Assembly (NCBI RefSeq): GCF_947623445.1 | Contig: NC_135241.1 | Location: 3,722,501-3,786,500, forward strand | Direction of reading: 5' to 3' | Source: Clavelina lepadiformis | Taxonomy: Eukaryota > Chordata > Ascidiacea > Aplousobranchia > Clavelinidae | DNA length: 64,000 nucleotides | In this document: positions 61,106-64,000 of the stretch, piece after piece | Position numbering within the stretch: position 1 is the stretch's first letter | How the letters are laid out: each line of letters opens with the position of its first letter | Translations under genes and position numbers: made by a program | The notes under the pieces: generated by a model | Told to the model about the DNA's origin: nothing | Database searches by the model: none | What the model saw: the letters and a program-made list of their open reading frames with translations, nothing else

Positions 61106-64000
61106 ATGGATAAACTAGGTTGGTTGATTGTGTCTGTTATGCTGTGCCGTACTTTTGCTAATACACAATCTGATGAGGAATTTGGTTATGTGCCTAGCCT
61201 AGGAGATACCAGTCCTGGGAGTGTTTGGCCACAGCCACAATCCCATACGTCCACAGCACAGGTGTCATTTGTTTAATACTCTCTCTGTTGTATAAAGCGT
61301 TAACTTGAAAAAAAGCAGACATAAAAGTTACAATAAACTTGACTTATAAAGGAAAGTGTAACAAAATTTTGAAGCAGATTTAGGCTTGTCACTTCTTTAG
61401 AGAAAAAAATGGCTTGGGTAATCGAAAGACTTTGATTTTAGACCATTCCTGTCACCATTGAAAACTTTTCTTTCAATTACGTCGCATCCTCATATCAATG
61501 TAGCACTCTAGATCAGGCATTCAAGCGATATCAAGGGGTTTTGAGGTCTATGACTTCGCATTTGCGATTAAAATTTAGGTGAGATTGGAAAATACATGGT
61601 ATTGTTTTAAACAAGTTTTTATGGCATTATTTATAAATTGCATTATTTTTAGACCAATGGCTTTGCAAGTAATATCAGCTTTGGATATCAACTTAATGTC
61701 ATTGTGTGAGCATTACCCATCACTGCACATGAATGAAGCATGTAAGTTTCAAATTTTGAACTAAACATACTTCCATCAGGGTTATAAATATTACACAAAA
61801 TCATTGGTATGAAACCGTAGTTGAATGACTTCTTCTAACATTTTTAAACACACTATTTAGACAATCTAGTGGTTAAAGAAGACCAAAGTATTTTGACATC
61901 TGGATCAGTTTGGGGCATTTTAAGAGGTTGGGTTTTGGCATGGTGTCTAATTGATATTGCATCAGGTTTTTTCTTATGTAACGGTATGGGATGTCGATGT
62001 TTTCATGTTCATTATGGAAATTTACATTAAAAAACAAGGACTTGGACTTATTGAACACAAAATTGAAACTGATAAATAATTGTTGCACAGGTTTAGAAAC
62101 ATTTTCACAGCTGTTATGGGAAACTGCTACTGGAGAGGTAAAGATTTTAAGTTTAAAATGAAACACAGATGCAACGGATTCTCGTAACATAGCTATAAAG
62201 CTGTCAACCAATAATTTTTTTCCAGATGGTTGTAAACAAAACAACTATTATTGACCATCCTCGTTACACTTACAGAGGTATTTTACTTGACACTTCAAGG
62301 CACTATCTTTCTCTCAATGTCATTTTAAAAAATTTGGTAAATACGAAAATTTCACACTTCAGTTCCGGTTAATTTAGATTTAATAACTTTCAGTACAGTG
62401 TGTGGTTTCTGTAATGAATTGTTGGTATAATACCATTGTGTTTCACTGATAGGATGCAATGGCTTACAACAAGTTCAATGTATTTCATTGGCACATTGTG
62501 GATCAGGAGTCATTCCCATATGTCAGCCAAGTTTATCCGGATCTAAGTAGGAAGGTACTGGTACTTTGAAACTTGGTCATGTTTTTGTTGATATGTTCCC
62601 AAATATAATTGTGTTGCAGGGTTTCTGTGCTATATTTTTGGTAACCTTAAGTCATATGAAAAATAAAAGGTATACACACTATAACCCCAACTTAATCAAA
62701 TCCTTTCTTTTTCACCATTGACAATAAGAACTAAGAAGTAAAAGTATGACCATGGTGCTAACCTTGTTGCGGTATAAAAAAATGTTAACACGCTAACAAA
62801 CCAGCAAAAAACAGAATGAATGCGGTAAAGTCACAAGAGCTTAAAACATGCAAGGTGTTAACTAAACTGGTGCTATAACAATGGAAGCCTGGCGTTATCT
62901 CCAAACCCAAGATAAGAACTACCAAAAATATAACTACATACTCCAGCAGCTATAGCTGGTCATGACCAAAACACTCTGCACTTAACAAACTATGAGTACT
63001 TACAGTTCTGATGTGTGGTATTTGTGTCATGAGTCGTAGTTTGAGAAATACTGCAACACTGTAATGAAATCCATACATAATTATACATTTTATTTTTGTA
63101 TTAGGGCGCTTATCAAGCAAATTATGTGTATACTCCTGATGATGTTGCTGCAGTGGTAGAGTATGCTCGTTTGAGGGGAATTCGAGTTGTTCCTGAGTTT
63201 GATACACCGGGTCATTCTCTGTCCTGGGGCCTGGGGCAGCCAGATCTCTTAACCCCATGCTATGCAAGTTGGTCAGGTTTTATATATGACCTATATCACA
63301 TTATCAATTATCATGGACTGTAACTGTATTTGTGTTTATTAAAACCTGAATTAATGATTGAATTCCTTCTAAGGGTCTGACATGTACACTACAGCAACAT
63401 TACTTATAATGACAGAATTGTATTTATCATCCATCTTTGTCTTTTCTAGCATAGCCACAAGACAGTAGATTAAAAACTGATATACAAGCTTTATACATAA
63501 CAAACGCATCAAATTATTGATGCTTATACTGTGTAGGTGGAAAGCCCAGTGGCACATTTGGACCAATAAATCCAATACTGAAAAGTACATATCGCTTTAT
63601 AAGGAACCTGTTTATAGAATTGAAAGAGGTGTTTCCTGATAGCTACATTCATCTTGGTGGAGATGAAGTCAGCTTTGATTGCTGGTCAGTGCGCTTCACT
63701 TCGATCAATATTAGTGATGATTGAGTTATCTATTTTGTAATTGAATACTTCATTGAATATTTTTAAGGTTGTTATGTTATGTCTGCAATCTTTATTCTTT
63801 ACACTTTAAACTAAAACGACAGGATGCTATAAAAATATGTCAAATAATGAAAAATGTTTCATAGGAAATCAAATCCAGATATCACAAATTACATGAAGCA
63901 GAAGAATATAACAGGCGATTATGCTAAACTGGAAGAAATTTACATACGGAAAATTTCCGAAATTTGTGAAGAGCTAGGTCTCAGCTATATTGTGTGGCAG
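61106..64000 (+). CDS. HEXA/HEXB-like: Beta-hexosaminidase, tandem copy 3 (partial, exons 1-10 in window)
   Basis: Third GH20 copy, cut by the window end inside exon 10. Exons: 61106..61261, 61442..61578, 61653..61741, 61861..61926, 62091..62137, 62226..62336, 62453..62554, 63105..63267, 63537..63684 and 63865..>64000. Signal peptide [18 protein letters not shown], then [18 protein letters not shown]. The substrate Arg is in [16 protein letters not shown], the catalytic pair in [12 protein letters not shown] (E334). Intron 7 is 550 bases against 104 in copy 2, so something has been inserted there. The exon 8 donor is weak (GCAA|GTTGGT). A second GT nine bases on (TCAG|GTTTTA) would add three residues (Ala-Ser-Trp-Ser-Gly instead of Ala-Ser). 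The alpha/beta selectivity site lies beyond the window. Confidence 0.95.
62555..63104. other. Expanded intron 7 of hexosaminidase copy 3
   Basis: 550 bases where copy 2 has 104 and copy 1 has 95-98. Near 62619 there is TTGCAG|GGTTTCTGTGC, which looks like an acceptor followed by a Gly codon as in a normal exon 8 start, but no exon 8 follows. The insert has no clear terminal repeats; origin unknown. Confidence 0.5.
63105..63267 (+). repeat. Exon 8 of copy 3, near-identical to 57823-57985
   Basis: 161 of 163 bases match copy 2 exon 8. The match starts at the acceptor AG and stops at the last base of the exon. Confidence 0.95.

Noticed and set aside
1-64000. CRISPR arrays, rRNA, tRNA, LTR elements
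   Set aside because: No regular spacer arrays, no tRNA A/B boxes or cloverleaf, no rRNA-like blocks and no LTR pairs were seen; the only reverse transcriptase is the LINE.

Overview
This looks like one window of an invertebrate chordate nuclear genome, most likely a sea squirt (Ciona or a close relative). The evidence is AT-rich DNA, short GT-AG introns, compact spacing, metazoan genes closest to deuterostome families (TRAF4, JMJD8, TOP3B, CCDC28, aspartoacylase) and small pogo- and hAT-type elements. The genus is inference; the gene identities rest on motifs and full-length matches recalled from the human proteins. No database was searched. I see no retrovirus, LTR element or Polinton.

Layout. 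From 1.8 to 6.4 kb lie two minus-strand genes: a two-coding-exon CCDC28 homologue and an intronless USP48 deubiquitinase. From 7.3 to 9.9 kb is a 5'-truncated, internally deleted LINE of the L1/Tx1 type between long direct repeats. From 10 to 13.7 kb is a gene-poor stretch with three perfect CRE sites and decayed, unidentified coding pieces between inverted motifs. From 13.8 to 21 kb are a five-exon methionine sulfoxide reductase B (plus strand) and a convergent 15-exon TOP3B (minus strand). JMJD8, intronless, follows at 21.4-22.2 kb. From 22.5 to 24.5 kb are two pogo-like DNA elements with TA target sites. From 25.4 to 40.1 kb is TRAF4 (minus strand, seven coding exons, one 8.2-kb intron carrying a hAT MITE). 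From 44.4 to 47.3 kb is a GDPD1/GDPD3-type lysophospholipase D gene. From 49.2 kb the strand switches to plus: an intronless aspartoacylase, then three tandem beta-hexosaminidase genes, the third cut by the window end.

How the genes relate. Most are unlinked housekeeping functions: protein deubiquitination, oxidised-methionine repair, RNA/DNA decatenation, ER JmjC protein, TRAF signalling and lysophospholipid hydrolysis. The real local family is the lysosomal beta-hexosaminidase cluster. Its three copies share a 14-exon plan where complete, conserved catalytic Asp-Glu and disulfide cysteines, and a common N-terminal motif. They differ at residues that set substrate choice in human HEXA and HEXB. 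One exon of copies 2 and 3 is almost identical although its introns are unrelated, pointing to gene conversion or an assembly artefact.

Exon boundaries were assigned by hand from splice consensus, reading frame and protein alignment by memory. Every multi-exon CDS listed closes in frame. Untranslated exons and transcription starts are mostly not resolved.
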